Below are positions 21,941 through 34,265 of a stretch of 64,000 nt of DNA, one piece after another (position 1 is the stretch's first letter; each line of letters begins with the position of its first letter). The position numbers were made by a program, and so were the translations under genes. A model generated the notes under the pieces. The model did not search any database. It was not told the DNA's origin and worked only from the letters and a program-made list of their open reading frames with translations. Source of the stretch: Dysidea avara (Eukaryota; Porifera; Demospongiae; Dictyoceratida; Dysideidae); assembly GCF_963678975.1 (NCBI RefSeq), contig NC_089280.1, positions 13,405,280 through 13,469,279 on the forward strand, written 5' to 3'.

Positions 21941-22828
21941 AGGCGTAAAAATTAATACTTTGTTATTCATAAAAATCGATCGTGTAATTGTGACACAGGT
22001 TGGGTTTTGTGTCATATCTCCATAATTAAATTAGTCATTGTACCATAACAAATTAAACTGCAGTCAGTCAGTCAACTTAACCCATAAATTCCCATGCAAA
22101 TATCTCTAAGAGGTTATTTGTCCCTTCAGTAAAATTGGTTTCATGGGTAAAGCACTTTAACATAGTTATTACATTAATTTCATAAATGTAAATTTAGCCC
22201 TAAACACACTTAAATTCAGATCCAGATCCCATCCCACGGTTCCCATCAAAATCATTCTCCTGCTAATTGATGCTCTTCTATCTGTGACTGTTCTACTAGA
22301 ATACCTTCAAATTTTGCCTTGCTCTAGATCTGATCCTGTATATTTTAAAAGTCTATAATATAATACATATGCCAGAAACCTACACATTAAGTTTAGTGCC
22401 CCTACAGCAAGCCTAGATAGAATACAGTATTGCTAAGTTCAAATTTTCAGGGCGGCTTCAGAAAACCCCTTCCTATATACACCACTGAATTGCTGCCTGA
22501 AGATCACTTGAACCTGAAAACCTGCCTGGAATGACAACCTATATGCATAAATAGCTTCTCTGCTCTAGTAGTTAAGATCAAGTAGACAAAATAAATTGTG
22601 CAGTGAATTATTTCTATCATGCCTTTCAGAAAGTACTCCAGCTGTGGCATACATCAACGTTAGTACCAAACAAGTGCTCTATTAATGAATGTGCTCTATT
22701 AATAAATATACGTGACAAAGGTTTTTTGTAGCCAACCTCTATTGCAATTCTGCAGATATAACTACTTTGTTAAATGTAATATTAAATGCTAAATACACAA
22801 GAAAATTTAATAGCGAACATTGAATATC
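21941..22828. other. Intergenic region downstream of the ATF6-like gene
   Basis: No coding sequence was recognised. A weak motif copy (GTGACTGTTCTACTAGAATA) sits at 22283-22302. ATTAAA on the minus strand (22806-22811), about 20 bases after the ATF6-like stop codon, may be its polyadenylation signal. Confidence 0.45.
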
Positions 22829-25800
22829 TCATGACATGTCTGGTGGTAGTTTAACAGTTAATAGTTTAGCGTCAACTACAGAACAGTCCATCTGCATCAT
22901 TGAAAGGTGCTCCTCGGATGACAAGAACGATTCTGAGAATTGACATTCATCAAGATCAGTAACATCTTAATAATTACTTACGGTTAAAAGGGATCATTAC
23001 TGAAAGCTTGGGAAACTGTGTCTTGTTGTAAAGTGGAGCATTCAGCATTAAATGATCCTGAAAGAAGCATTGATAACATAACTGATCAAGGTAACTATCT
23101 GTGTACCTTAAATGATATTAAGTAATAAGTCTCCAAATTTCTGGTAAACGACTTTTTGAAGAAATACTGTGCTCTGAAAAAGAGAACATTTTATAAGTAC
23201 GTTAATCAAATTCAATTGTAGAGACATGCATGTACCTAATCACAATACACAATACATGAGTGTTGCTCACTTTTCATTGTGGTATGGAAATGGTAGCACG
23301 TCCTGACTGTATACACTACAAAAATTAATAGTAATTTATACACGATGAACAGTCAAACAGTCAATGATAACAGTAGTAACAAACTGGAACATAACTCTAT
23401 GAATCCGTAACAATATACATGACTGTAAGTAACCACAATTACACTACATTTGACTAAAACACTGTGGTACAGTAGATCCAACTGCAAGTCACAGTCTAGG
23501 CACTGAAGAGAAACACAGATAATTTACGATCTATTCAGAATACAATAATTAGAATAATATTGTGATATCAGGTGTATACATTCTATAGCCCAATACTGTA
23601 AGTATTGCATCTTTGTATTATAAGGGCCGAGTCCAATAGATTGTAGCATGGTACATATTAACTCTCTATGCAAAGTCCAAAACAGAATACACCACATAAG
23701 CTACAAACCTTTGTAATTCATGATCAACGACGGCAACAGCTGAAGTCTAAAAATAAAATATTTTACAAGGTAGCAGCAGCATTTGGTAAGTGTACACAAA
23801 CAGTATATACTCATTACATACAGTACAATCAAGAGTTAATAATACTGATATGTTGTATAACATAATGTGTATACTAGAAGGGGCTCCACTACAGTTGGGG
23901 TTTGCTCAGCAGTTATATAGTCTGTTTAAAATTCCAGCTAGTATACCTTAACAGCTTCCTTGTACCATGGATGAGCTTCATGCCAACTGAAACAATCACG
24001 AAGATCAGTATGCAACCTGTAATTTATACCAACATGTGTTAAAAGCTGAGTACACACATAGTAAGGTTATATGTACATTGTAATTCAATTTGCAAAAAGG
24101 TGTCCCTTTCCCACATTGCAGATATCCCATTAATGGCCACACTGCTGCCATTTCTCACCCATAAAGTTAAGTTTCGCCTAGCTAGAAACTGTACACTTTG
24201 TAACACGATGCACTAGTACTGAAATGGACATGCCCATAGGGGTCCTGTTTCTGGGATAACCAACCCTGACTAGTGTGCATTTATTATGTACATATGTAAT
24301 GGCACAAAAGTTCATCTTTCTGATATAGGTGACTTAAATTATTCCTCAAGTTAAAAGATTGTGTTTACAATAGTGGAGGCAGGTAGAGGATGTGTGGCAT
24401 GGTGGACATTAGTGCTACGCATATTCAACACAGAAAGGAGACAAATCACAAAGAAACTAGCTGTGGAATGGATTGTACTGAACACTACTTTTTTGTAACA
24501 TTATAATGACTGGTGAACCCACCTATACCGCACCAAAAGAAAGGATGGTACCAGATGCGTGCCCCAACTATCAATTACTGACTCGAAAGTGAAGTGGCCA
24601 TTATGCTTCATTTTCACCTATGTTCAGCCTGTTTCTCAGCATTACAAATGAAGAGCAGTACAGAGAAACACCTCTGCAATCAATCCAGTCACCACAGAAA
24701 GTTTGCCATTTACAAACATAGAGAAGCCATTGAGCCACCATGAATTGACACCTTGGACTGTCAGCAAAAAGAAATGGACACAAAGGAGGACAAGAGTAAG
24801 TCCATGATGCTTGCATTCTACGCACTGTGATATGCCAAAAGGCGTCTGTCAGGCTGAAGCAACAAACAGTGAAAAAATCGTATCCTTAGCCATTATCAAG
24901 TTATGCTTGTCTGAGCTCTGAAGGCATCAGGCAGGTAGTTAGTCAGTCAGTAGAAAATTCTATTGAATAATTTTATTTTGTAGCAATCTATTGGAAGCAT
25001 TTAGGATCGTCCTAAAGGTACTTTTGCACTTGGTTATAAAGATTATCCGTTTACGTCATTTTAAGTTAGTAACAGTTACTAGACACCATGTTTTTGAGGC
25101 AAAAATCAATGGGATCTATACAGAATAATGAAACTTTTTGGGATTTTGCACAATTGAAGAAATACTTGGAGGAAATCACTACATCGAGTGAATTACTTAC
25201 ATATATTAATAGCCAATTGAAGAGCGGTACTAAAGGGAAATGGGTTAACTTTGCAGTACAAGCCAGCGAGCAGCTAGAGTTCAATGACCCTGTTTCTTCC
25301 AGCTGGAAGCAAACTAAGGAAGAATAACATAACAAATGCACCACAGCTTTCTTAATTTCACTTGTGTTTTTTGGCTTGTAACTCACTCTTGCCTTACTCA
25401 TTCACGTAGATAACCTGTAATTATACGGATAATATTTTGCGACGTCAAACAGATAGTCTCTATACCACTGCTGCCAAGGCATCAGGATGGTATTGTGAAG
25501 CTGGTTTTTGGGTAATTTTTTTGGCCAGAAAAACCCAAATCTCCATTATTCTTAACATATACAGTACTACCGTGCCGTATGATAACAGAGAAGCAATAAA
25601 ATGAAAGTCGAGGAATGTGCAAAAACAACCGGGTTTTGCCCAGCAGGACACAAATAGCAAGCAGGCCATACGCTGGATTGGGGACTTGCAAATACAAAGA
25701 GAAATGACATCTATACCAAAACAGCAAAAATATTTATGAAATCAAAAGTGGTGGCCAAGAAATGGCTACAATGATGTTCAAATTAATCGCAACAGTGTTT

Positions 25801-27518
25801 TATTGGCTGCTGCCACCTGTGATTAATTCTGCACTGACTAACTTTCTTCACAACAATACATACAGTGGAACCTCAGTTATCCAGACCCAGATTCTTAGTT
25901 AACTGAACTACAGAAATGACTGCTCTATTAGAGTAGTGACTGTTCTATAAGGGTAGCTGATAATTTGATATTTTTTTTAAAGTGCTAATTTAAGATTATT
26001 TATACACTGTTTCAGAGATATAGACTGGACCACCCCTGGTCACAAGGGGTTCGGATAACTGAGGTTCCACTGTACATATTATATATATATATATATATAT
26101 ATACAACTCCAGATGACACACCTTCCTGTATCTGAAGCATTAACATTAACTCCTGTCTTGACTACTTTCTTGCGTGCTTGTTTCTTTGCTTTATGTAATG
26201 ATTTCACATTATCCATGGCAGTGACTGGTACCAGCTGGTCAGGTAAGTGAGGCCCCACAGCTCGAGACACTGGAGTACGGTCATTAAGTATAGCAGTGTC
26301 CTCCACTGACAATAATGCTCTGTGCATCTTAACTGGTAGACTGTGTTCATATTCCACACTACCAGTAATCATTGTTCTGAGATGTGTACATGAATGAAAT
26401 GTACTGTACTATTGTGACATTACTGTAGTACCTTATAGGGGAGAACATCAAACCAAGAGTGACAAACAAGACAATGGCAAGCATGGCAGGTGTTCTTGGG
26501 GGAGTAAGTAGACCTTGAGGTTTGCTGGTTTGCAGCAATTGGTTCTGAAATAGGAACAGATCATAGTTATCAACACAACGCACATCACACTGTCCACACA
26601 TAAGCCTGTACAGACACATGTTATACATGAAAAAGGTAAAAGCAAACCCTGGGACACCTGTACACAAGTACTGTGAGTCATTCCAGCAGGCCTCCTGCCA
26701 GCTGGACTATATACCTACAGTGCACAGGAAAATGTGAAATGGTTCATGGTTAATGCCAGGTCCCCAAAAAAATTGCCATATGGCAGCAGCCATGTACACA
26801 CAAACATGTGTCCCCACACTGCACACATATACCATACAATATACTCATAAGACACAACAAGTAACTTAATGATGTGATATTACATTACTGTACAGAAAAC
26901 ATGAAATTACATAACATGTGCAGTGGTAAACAATATTAAATGTGATGCCTTACTGTAAACAGCATACTTATGATGTCCACATATTCACTTACATCTTTCT
27001 CTAACTGTTTCACTTTAACCCTAAGAGCTTCATTCTCCTTTATTAATGCATTATTCTTCTTAGCAGCTTCACTTAACTGTGCCTCAAGGGTTGATACATA
27101 CTGCACACACAAACACAAATAAAGTGCTTAATATTCATAGAGGTTTAATGTACAATGTACATGTGATATACGACTTCACTCACTTCTTTTTTACGTTGTC
27201 TTGATAGTGATGATGACTGTCTATTTTTCAGCATCTTTTGTTGTCTCTTTGATAATTGTGACTACAACAACAACAAAAACCATCACACATTGCACGCACA
27301 TACACACGCACGCAAGCACGCACGCACGCACGCACGCACGCACACACACACATTTGCAATGCAAAAAAGTAAAGCCTTCAGTTACTGTGCTAGCATGATC
27401 ACGCCTATCCAGTGAACCAGACCTGTGCACTACTTAAGTGCAAAGAGGCACTACACTAAAGGCAAATCCTCCTGAGGCAGGAATAGTGACTTGCAGGAGG
27501 CGGTGTGTGTGCGTGCAT

Positions 27519-27550
<32 letters not shown>

Positions 27551-28542
27551 CCTGAATCTGAATCCTCCTGAGGCAGGCAAAGGTGTAGGTCCCATCTGAT
27601 AGACAGTTGGCATTTGCTTCCCCAGGTACCCATTAGGGCTGGAACAAAGGTTCAGAAACTTTAACACCTTCAGAGGTTTTGTAACCTTTGAAGGCAGTTT
27701 TATCCCTCCAAAGCATGGATACTACCATGTCTAATCAGTCAAAAAGCCTTGTGCTTCTTGGAAGCATGCAAATATCAAAATCATGGTATATCATTTTGTA
27801 GTCTAAGCAGCTGAAAGTGTGAGACCATATGGGTGTACACCTATCAGTTACACGTATCACCATTTATTACTAACATGACATTTAGTCACTTCAAAGGTTC
27901 AGTGGCTTTCTTGCACAAAGCTTTGGAGGTTAAAATTTGACCTTCATTCCAGCCCTAGTACCCATTACAGCTGGGTTGGCTATTTCCCCACCCACCCATG
28001 CATGCGAGTACACACAACACACACTATACACTACATCATACCATATCAATAGGGTTATCAGGGTGACTCCTCTTCACACCAGGTTTGTCAACACTGATCA
28101 TCTTAATAGGTGGTACAGGATTGGTGACCTACAAGTGTGTTGTGTTTTTAAAAGGATCAAAAATACGTGACCAGGCCTGCAAAAATACGGCATGTGGGCA
28201 ATTAAAATTTGCCTAATTTTTTCAAGCTTTCATGGCTCATAACTTTTGATACCATTAGGTACGGCTATCACATTTTCAACAAGTGTTACACATTTAATTG
28301 GCTTTATAATACAAGTGATAGAATGCAAATATTCTATTCCAGTACTGAGTTATGATCCAATGTGTGACAGGGTGTAGTTTGTGCCCACATGCCCTATTAT
28401 CGCAGGCCTGGTCACATGTGTAATAAAAATTATTACCACACTGTCACCCATTAACTACCCACATTAAAATTATTTTATGGGACATTCATGGTAAATTTGA
28501 TTCACACATGTAACAACTCACTGTACTACACACACGCACGCA

Positions 28543-28574
<32 letters not shown>

Positions 28575-30334
28575 CACCGTGTGTGTATAGTATGCACCAG
28601 AAAATATAATTCAAAAAGAAGTGTAAAGTTTGCTTTGATAATTGTACATAGAGCACTACTAGACAAATGACACACTCAAATGGATAGAAACTAGCTAGTA
28701 ACCATTTAAGTTTTTGATGTGAATGTAAAATGAAACCACTTGTGTTATATCAATACCATTTAACTACACAATACTGTACTGCATTCATGAACATATTATA
28801 ACACAAAACTTAGCCATTTCGAAACTACAAACACTAGACCATTATAATTATGTACATTGTGTATACACTACTGGCTCACATTATTGAGTATTGAGTTTTA
28901 CTTAGATGGACCATAAAAAAATCTCTAAACACAGTACACACAAACAACACAGAACTAATTATGAATGGGGACACAGTCTAGTACCCAAGACCCATACAGT
29001 TTAATTACACAGTATGGTACAGTATTAAAGCTTTACATCACATCACATATCCTCTCTGCTTAGTTCACCCACTACTTCATGGTCACTATCATAGACTTAC
29101 CGGAGCAGTAGTATTGTTCATAAGTATAGGAGGGGTCTTGTTCATTACACAACTACTAGGATCATAAACCACTTCAGTTTTCACTTTCTGTAATCCATTA
29201 CCAGTAACTGGTAAAGAACACAAATAAGTTACTATACCAATACATCAGCCACTTACAATTAGGAATGATTGATGATGTACTTGTGATTTGAGTTTGTTGG
29301 TGCTACATATGATAATGAATTTGTAAAAATAAATAGTACACGCACGCACGCACGCACGCACGCACGCGCACACACACACACCCACGTACTACATTACATT
29401 CAAACACAGCCTTGCACACAAAACATACAATATTTGCTGGCATCTCAGTGGTCTTTGTTTCAGTAGCTGCCGCTGTAACAACATCACTAGGTAATGATAT
29501 CTTACTAGCATCTTGCCATAGTTCCTCAGATAAGTATAGCTCATCAAAAATATCATCAAACAATGGAACCTGACAATAGCACTCGTACTTAAAAAATCTA
29601 ACTTTTCATGGAATACAATTAAAAACTCGTGAATATGGAATTTATCTTCTTTATACAGTACAAGCAATACCAGTAGGAAATTTAGTAATACTTTTTGTGT
29701 ATCCATTACATACACTGTAGACTTACAAAATTACAACTACTGATTTGGGACTTCTGTTTTTACATTGGAGGGGGCTCAACAGTGGCATGTAAACTTTACT
29801 ATGATGTTAACATTAATACCATCAAAACACTGTATTGTAGTCACTGAGAGCAATTCAACTAGTTTATTTACAATCAATACAAAATTTTCACTGTTAAACT
29901 AGCTATTATTCTATCATACTAGGGCAATACAAATGCAGTGCACAAAACACAAACGCTGATTGCAAGATTATGTACATGCTAAACAGCACAACAAAACTAC
30001 CCATGTTAGACCCACAATATTCCAGTTTTGATACAACTGCTCAGCTGATTAAATATATCATAACTAATTCTATTACACTCTTCCAAGTATAGCCACACAT
30101 CCTACCAATAAAATTCCCTCTTCAAACAATGTATGCAATTTCAGACACATTATTCCGTTATAAACAAAACACTGTGAGTGATCACAGAAATACTATCATT
30201 GTAACAGCTACAACGTACATAGCACAGTAAGGTTTACACAACACAAAATCTTTTACTTCTAGTTCCGGAGATTGTTCTAGACAAGCAGTTAAGTCCACAT
30301 CTTGTAACAAGTCTTCTACAGTAGTCGCCTCCAT
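22829..30334 (-). CDS. ATF6: ATF6-like ER-stress bZIP transcription factor, 14 exons
   Basis: Exons in transcript order: 30334-30257, 29569-29429, 29302-29257, 29207-29101, 28128-28042, 27261-27184, 27100-26993, 26544-26432, 26376-26122, 24016-23947, 23746-23709, 23173-23107, 23057-22982, 22932-22829. All introns are GT-AG, phases agree and the lengths sum to 456 codons (455 aa). Residues 1-150 are an acidic N-terminus. Residues 156-178 are the basic region (KRQQKMLKNRQSSSLSRQRK), followed by a leucine zipper (to 215). A membrane span MLAIVLFVTLGLMF lies at about 236-249. The lumenal part ends with blocks typical of ATF6 (YYLISFKDHLMLNAP; MMQMDCSVVDAKLL). In animals ATF6 sits in the ER membrane and is cut by S1P/S2P in the Golgi under ER stress, releasing the bZIP part to the nucleus. 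This protein is shorter than vertebrate ATF6 (about 670 aa), mostly in the N-terminus. Exon boundaries are predicted, not transcript-supported. Confidence 0.88.
24485..24990 (+). repeat. Dispersed repeat family R, copy 2
   Basis: Shares with 45495-46210 a series of words including TAATGACTGGTGAACCCA, GTGAAGTGGCCATTAT, CACCTCTGCAATC, GACACAAAGGAG, ATGCCAAAAGGC and CAGTCAGTAGAAAAT. It lies in the large intron between exons 9 and 10 of the ATF6-like gene. Confidence 0.75.
25010..25790. repeat. Repeat-derived intron sequence
   Basis: This is part of ATF6-like intron 9. The words GAAGCTGGTTTTTGGGT (about 25497) and TACAGTACTACCGT recur near 46240-46320, and 25650-25790 resembles 420-600. A 79-codon plus-strand ATG frame (25088-25327) encodes an acidic product I do not recognise. 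It has no supporting exons and lies antisense in an intron, so it is not called. Confidence 0.45.
25863..26072. mobile_element. 210-bp pogo/Tigger-like MITE
   Basis: Perfect-looking terminal inverted repeats CAGTGGAACCTCAGTTATCC / GGATAACTGAGGTTCCACTG are flanked by TA on both sides (25861-25862, 26073-26074). The TA duplication and the CAGTGGAACCTC terminus are typical of pogo/Tigger-type elements. It contains the recurrent TCTATTAGAGTA motif (25917-25957). It lies in ATF6-like intron 9. Confidence 0.85.
26075..26102. repeat. (TA)n microsatellite
   Basis: About eleven TA dinucleotides directly after the MITE and 20 bp before the exon 9 splice donor of the ATF6-like gene. Confidence 0.95.
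27300..27352. repeat. (ACGC)n(AC)n microsatellite in an ATF6-like intron
   Basis: CACGCACGCA units followed by CACACACA. One of three very similar compound microsatellites in three separate introns of the same gene (others at 28528-28578 and 29338-29384). Confidence 0.95.
27460..27585. repeat. (CA)n flanked by a duplicated 15-mer
   Basis: About 17 CA repeats are flanked on both sides by TCCTCCTGAGGCAGG, suggesting either a local duplication or the two ends of a small element. Confidence 0.7.
27636..27958. mobile_element. MITE with GGGCTGGAAC / TTCCAGCCC ends
   Basis: The ends GGGCTGGAACAAAGGT and GACCTTCATTCCAGCCC are inverted repeats, and TACCCATTA occurs on both sides (27627-27635, 27959-27967), an 8-9-bp target duplication that fits the hAT superfamily. 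It lies in the ATF6-like intron between exons 5 and 6. Confidence 0.75.
28168..28414. mobile_element. TGACCNGGCCTGC MITE, copy 2
   Basis: The second copy of the element at 17916-18160, with the same inverted ends (TGACCAGGCCTGCAAAAATA; GCAGGCCTGGTCA) and a similar interior. It lies in the ATF6-like intron between exons 4 and 5. Confidence 0.85.
28528..28578. repeat. (ACGC)n(AC)n microsatellite
   Basis: The second of the three similar compound microsatellites in ATF6-like introns. Confidence 0.95.
29338..29384. repeat. (ACGC)n(AC)n microsatellite
   Basis: The third similar compound microsatellite, between exons 2 and 3 of the ATF6-like gene. Confidence 0.95.
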
Positions 30335-30350
30335 AGTGCTCTTACAACCA

Positions 30351-30415
30351 CGCTAGCAGAATGAAAGTTACGCTAGCAGAATGAAAGTTACGCTAGCAGA
30401 ATGAAAGTTACGCTA
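30351..30415. repeat. 20-bp tandem repeat just upstream of the ATF6-like start codon
   Basis: Three identical copies of CGCTAGCAGAATGAAAGTTA plus a partial fourth, 17-80 bp upstream of the ATG. They lie in the 5' leader or core promoter and could be regulatory, though nothing in the unit matches a site I can name with confidence. Confidence 0.9.
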
Positions 30416-30467
30416 GGTGAAACGAGTAACAAGAACAAAATGCAATGGGTGGTGCGCTCTAACCAGT

Positions 30468-30477
30468 CTTATATAAG
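30468..30477 (-). promoter_or_regulatory. Possible TATA box for the ATF6-like gene
   Basis: CTTATATAAG, a symmetric TATA-type sequence, lies about 135 bp upstream of the ATF6-like ATG, beyond the 20-bp repeats. Because it is palindromic it could also serve a plus-strand transcript. Confidence 0.35.
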
Positions 30478-30884
30478 CGCCTCTTCTCTTGGCGGCGCTA
30501 AATAATAAAGATGTGTATTCTAATATTTTAAACCCGCGGAGACAGAGACCGTGCGAGGGCTTGGAGGCAGACACTACGCACCCAATAAAGATACACGGAT
30601 ACAAGAAGAATGTAGACTAGGATGACTGCGATGGAGACAGACAAAGACATAAAAGTAGGAGATATTGTTTTGTTTGTTGTGCATATTCAACGTACGCCGG
30701 TGCGTACAAGATAAATATCAGATCCTAGCTTGTCCCTACGCTTAGCTTTACCACGCATTCATTCATGAAATTAAAACAATATTTCATTTGTATCAGTCCA
30801 ACTCTTCACACACTTTATACTAACTGAAAATGGAGTATTGAAAACAGCAAATGACAATAATTCAAGGGGGTGAAACACAGGCAC

Positions 30885-31902
30885 CATAGATAATAAACGT
30901 AAACATGGATTGGAAACGCGCATACAAATAAATACAATAACTGCCTTACCGTACGTAAGGAAATTTTGAAGCCCAAAAAATTTGATAAATCGGTTTAATT
31001 CGTCAAATTTAAATTCGTCAAATGTTTATAGCGCCCTTAAAAGTACAGGTTTTGCCTACAATTTCTTCATTTTTGTCAACATTTTATTTGTCAAATCTGC
31101 TGAAGTCTGAATTCGTCATTTTTTTGACGTCAAAATTTCCTTGCGTACGGTATCCTCGTTACGGTGCGCGAAAAATTATGGTTAGTACAGCTGGAGCGTT
31201 TCGCATTCTTGTATGCTACCACACGATGTCTGTTGTTTACAGCTGGAGTAATTACCACCCACACTAACTGGAGGTTAGACTGGTTAGACACGCTGACTCC
31301 TAGCAAACAGTAGGGATACAAAATTCTCATTGTTTAAGAGGAATATGGTGTTTCGGAACAGTTTTGTAATTTCACTGAAGAAACTGCAACCTCAGCATCG
31401 TTTGTAATCTGTTGCCTGCACCACTAGTAACAGGTAGAATGTTATTAGGCTACTTAGGTATTGTTGCTTTACTGTAAGTTCCACTACTTCGATAAAACTA
31501 TGCCAAAATAGGCTCTAAGTTTTGTAACTATTTTGCCCACGCAAAGTAAAACTGTAGTTAAAGCTTTATTGTAACGTGCCAAGCATTTAATGGGTAGTGC
31601 AAATGAAGCCATGAAAAGTTGGCTAAAAGCTACGCTGCTGAAATATTCGCTAATGCTCACCTGCCACTATCCACCTGTCACCAATGGTATTCCCTCCAAC
31701 ATCACCACACACCTGTATTCTTGTTCAGTACATAATGCAACACACTGACAAAGTAAAAGAAATGTCTACACTACTAAATACTGGTAACCAGCCTGTGAAC
31801 AGCCTGCCAACATTTTGACAACTAGTACACCATAACGAGGATAGACTAAATAATATTATTTTAATGCGAGTTTCCAATCCATGTTTACGTATATTATCTA
31901 TG
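30885..31902. mobile_element. 1.0-kb non-autonomous element with about 40-bp TIRs
   Basis: The left end CATAGATAATAAACGTAAAC continues ATGGATTGGAAACGCGCAT; the right end is its near-perfect inverse (GTTTCCAATCCATGTTTACG, then ATTATCTATG). No transposase frame is present. A second element is nested in it at about 30951-31154. The target duplication is not resolved. Confidence 0.8.
30951..31154. mobile_element. Nested MITE with TACCGTACG ends
   Basis: The ends TACCGTACGTAAGGAAATTT and its inverse AAATTTCCTTGCGTACGGTA define a roughly 200-bp AT-rich element inside the 30885-31902 element, so it inserted later. Confidence 0.75.
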
Positions 31903-34265
31903 CAGGGACTTACTGTAGGTAGATCTGCGACCGCGGTCTAAGTCAAAGGTCAAGGCCATCAAAATCGTGCCAATTCAACGGTCAAGGGTAAAAGCTTCCA
32001 ACCCACAATTGAAAAGTGCTGAAATATCGTTGCTAAGTCACCGGTCAAAGGTCGAAAAAGGCTCTTAGTCACAGGTCAAAGTGAAATGGTTGCAGATCTA
32101 CCTACGGCGCATGCCTACGTGACACCCCTTACTAATTGCCAACCTTTGATTTTTACCCTCTTGGTAATCAGCACGATCTGTTCTTCCTTACCAGAGCTAG
32201 AAGACATACAGCACAAACAGATACAAAACAATAGTGCTAGTGTTGTACTGATGAGATTTAGCTGGTAACTGACAATATTTACAAGCCGATAAATGTAGCC
32301 AATCTGATATGGTACTGCATGTGTATCTTACGGGAAATTTTACTAGAAATTTAATTATTATAAAATTATAGCTCTACAAATATAGCTGACAGTTATGGAG
32401 ATGTAACTCAATGCGTCTTTTGGTACACATGAGTGTACAAATGAGTGTACACATTTATATCTGTCACAAACTATTCCAGACCCCAGTAGCATGGCACTTA
32501 TAATTTCCAATCGATAAGCGGCTGCGCGGAAAGAGTCTGGCCACGTAAGACTAGATACAGAACGTAAATCAATACCAATATACCAAAAATACAGCCAATA
32601 TATATATTTTTCCGATAACCAATCTGATTATTAGTGCAACACTTAAAAGTACATGAACTAAAACTATACACACCCTTGACACCACCATCTTATTTTTGTC
32701 CGCACTATGCAAATTTTAATCCACACTAGTGCTATAAAACAACAATAAAAATACACTCAACTTACACACTTGAGAGTGTAGCTCTAGAACTACCTATGTT
32801 TTTAGTCATGTTCCCACTAGGTACCTGCAGGAAGGCTAGTGAATAGCTTTTAAATGTGTAGCAGGGAATCAGAGAGACTCTAGAAAGTTATAATTGTCCT
32901 ATGGCAGATCCCTATTGTGTCTTCATACACACATCTGCAGCTCTATTCTTGTAAATGAGTTGAACAGTAAAATGGGAACCACAGGATTGTGTGTATGCTC
33001 CCAGGAACAATGGCTAGCACTACTTCTTATGTGTTCCCAAACTTTTTGATTGTTATAAGTAACTTAACATCGCACTAGAGGAATTAGACACCCAGTAATT
33101 AGCAGCACACGACAAGCATAGCCAGTGGACTATAGCCAAGAAATTTCAAGGGTGAAAATTTTTGAGGCATTTAGTATAGATCAACTTATTATATTCCATG
33201 TTGGTTGTGTATCCATGAAAATTTCTTACCAACAGTTGGAACTCAGGCTTGAAACTTTAGGGTATATGTATACATGTACAGCGAAATAATATGTGTCTTA
33301 TAATCCATGCAACACAGATAGAAATCCTTTTGACATATAGCATTCTCAACTTCATTTTCAGTGGTCAAGTAGTGGTAGTTAAAGGATAAACCTCATTTGT
33401 TAAGTGTGTACCATAATCGAAACTTATAGAACTACGAATTATGTCAAGAGTCCACCACCATATTTCATTGGTCAAGGATTTTTTCACTGATCACTTTGAT
33501 CAAGAACAAATTAAGGTTATAGTGGCAGGATATTTTGGATTTCTTCTCCCTTCCTTAAAGATTTTGAAATCCAAACTACTACTGTATGCTTTGGTTCACC
33601 ACCCATAAAATTATGTTACAAAGAAGTAAACAAACAAGTGTAGGGGAAAAATTTGAGTAAGGATCACTATCATCACTGATATATTGTAAGTGTCCTTATT
33701 TCAGGGGTGTATATGTGATATGTATCAAATATTGATGCACCGATTAATTGGTAAATAATTGTAAATATTGTTTGTAATTAGCTGATTAAGTTTACTCACC
33801 ATGATGTTACTTTGACTTAAGAAGAAGTTTACAAACAGCAATTTTACAAAATAAATGTGAAATTTTGTCAGCAAGAGTACATAATAATAGAAAAGGGAGA
33901 TTATTATGTACTCTTGATGTCGGATAATCAGCAAAATCTCTTATCTATTATCAATGAGACCATGTACAAGTGTCCAAATTGTCATTGTGTCCTTACTAAA
34001 TATTTTGAGGGGGCAATTTTTTCTTTTCTTTTTTGAGGGTATTGGGGGTTACCAATGAAAATTTTATCCTTGAAAACTTTATACCTTGATTGATTTGTAT
34101 CTATATTGGGATTGTTTGTAAATCTGCAAAAAAAAATGTTTTTACGTTGCTCAACCTTGAAATTTTCCCCCTAGAAACATACGGTATTTCAGGGTGTCCT
34201 TTACAGTCCCACTGTAAAATAATGTTTGACTGCTGATACATTACCTCTTTCCTTAGAGCACATCA
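31903..34265. other. Mostly non-coding; contains one candidate exon
   Basis: Apart from the possible exon at 32195-32264 (listed with the next gene), no coding block was recognised. The stretch 31930-32090 has repeated GGTCAAAGGTCAA-type words (AGGTCA half-site-like, but probably simple repetition). Confidence 0.4.

Noticed and set aside
25088-25327. 79-codon plus-strand ORF
   Set aside because: Antisense within an ATF6-like intron, in repeat-derived DNA, with no family match or matching exons.
26359-26681. Two overlapping minus-strand ORFs of 102 and 77 codons
   Set aside because: They read through introns. The true coding part is exon 8 (26432-26544) encoding the membrane span.
30621-30720. 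Possible first exon ATGACTGCGATGGAG upstream of the ATF6-like gene
   Set aside because: A donor-like GTAGGA follows, but no downstream exon could be joined with confidence.
31345-31410. Possible coding exon starting ATGGTGTTTCGG
   Set aside because: It lies inside the 30885-31902 TIR element and has no phase-compatible partner.
31930-32090. AGGTCA-like words as nuclear-receptor sites
   Set aside because: The words occur as loose simple repetition (GGTCAAAGGTCAA) without spacing typical of receptor elements.
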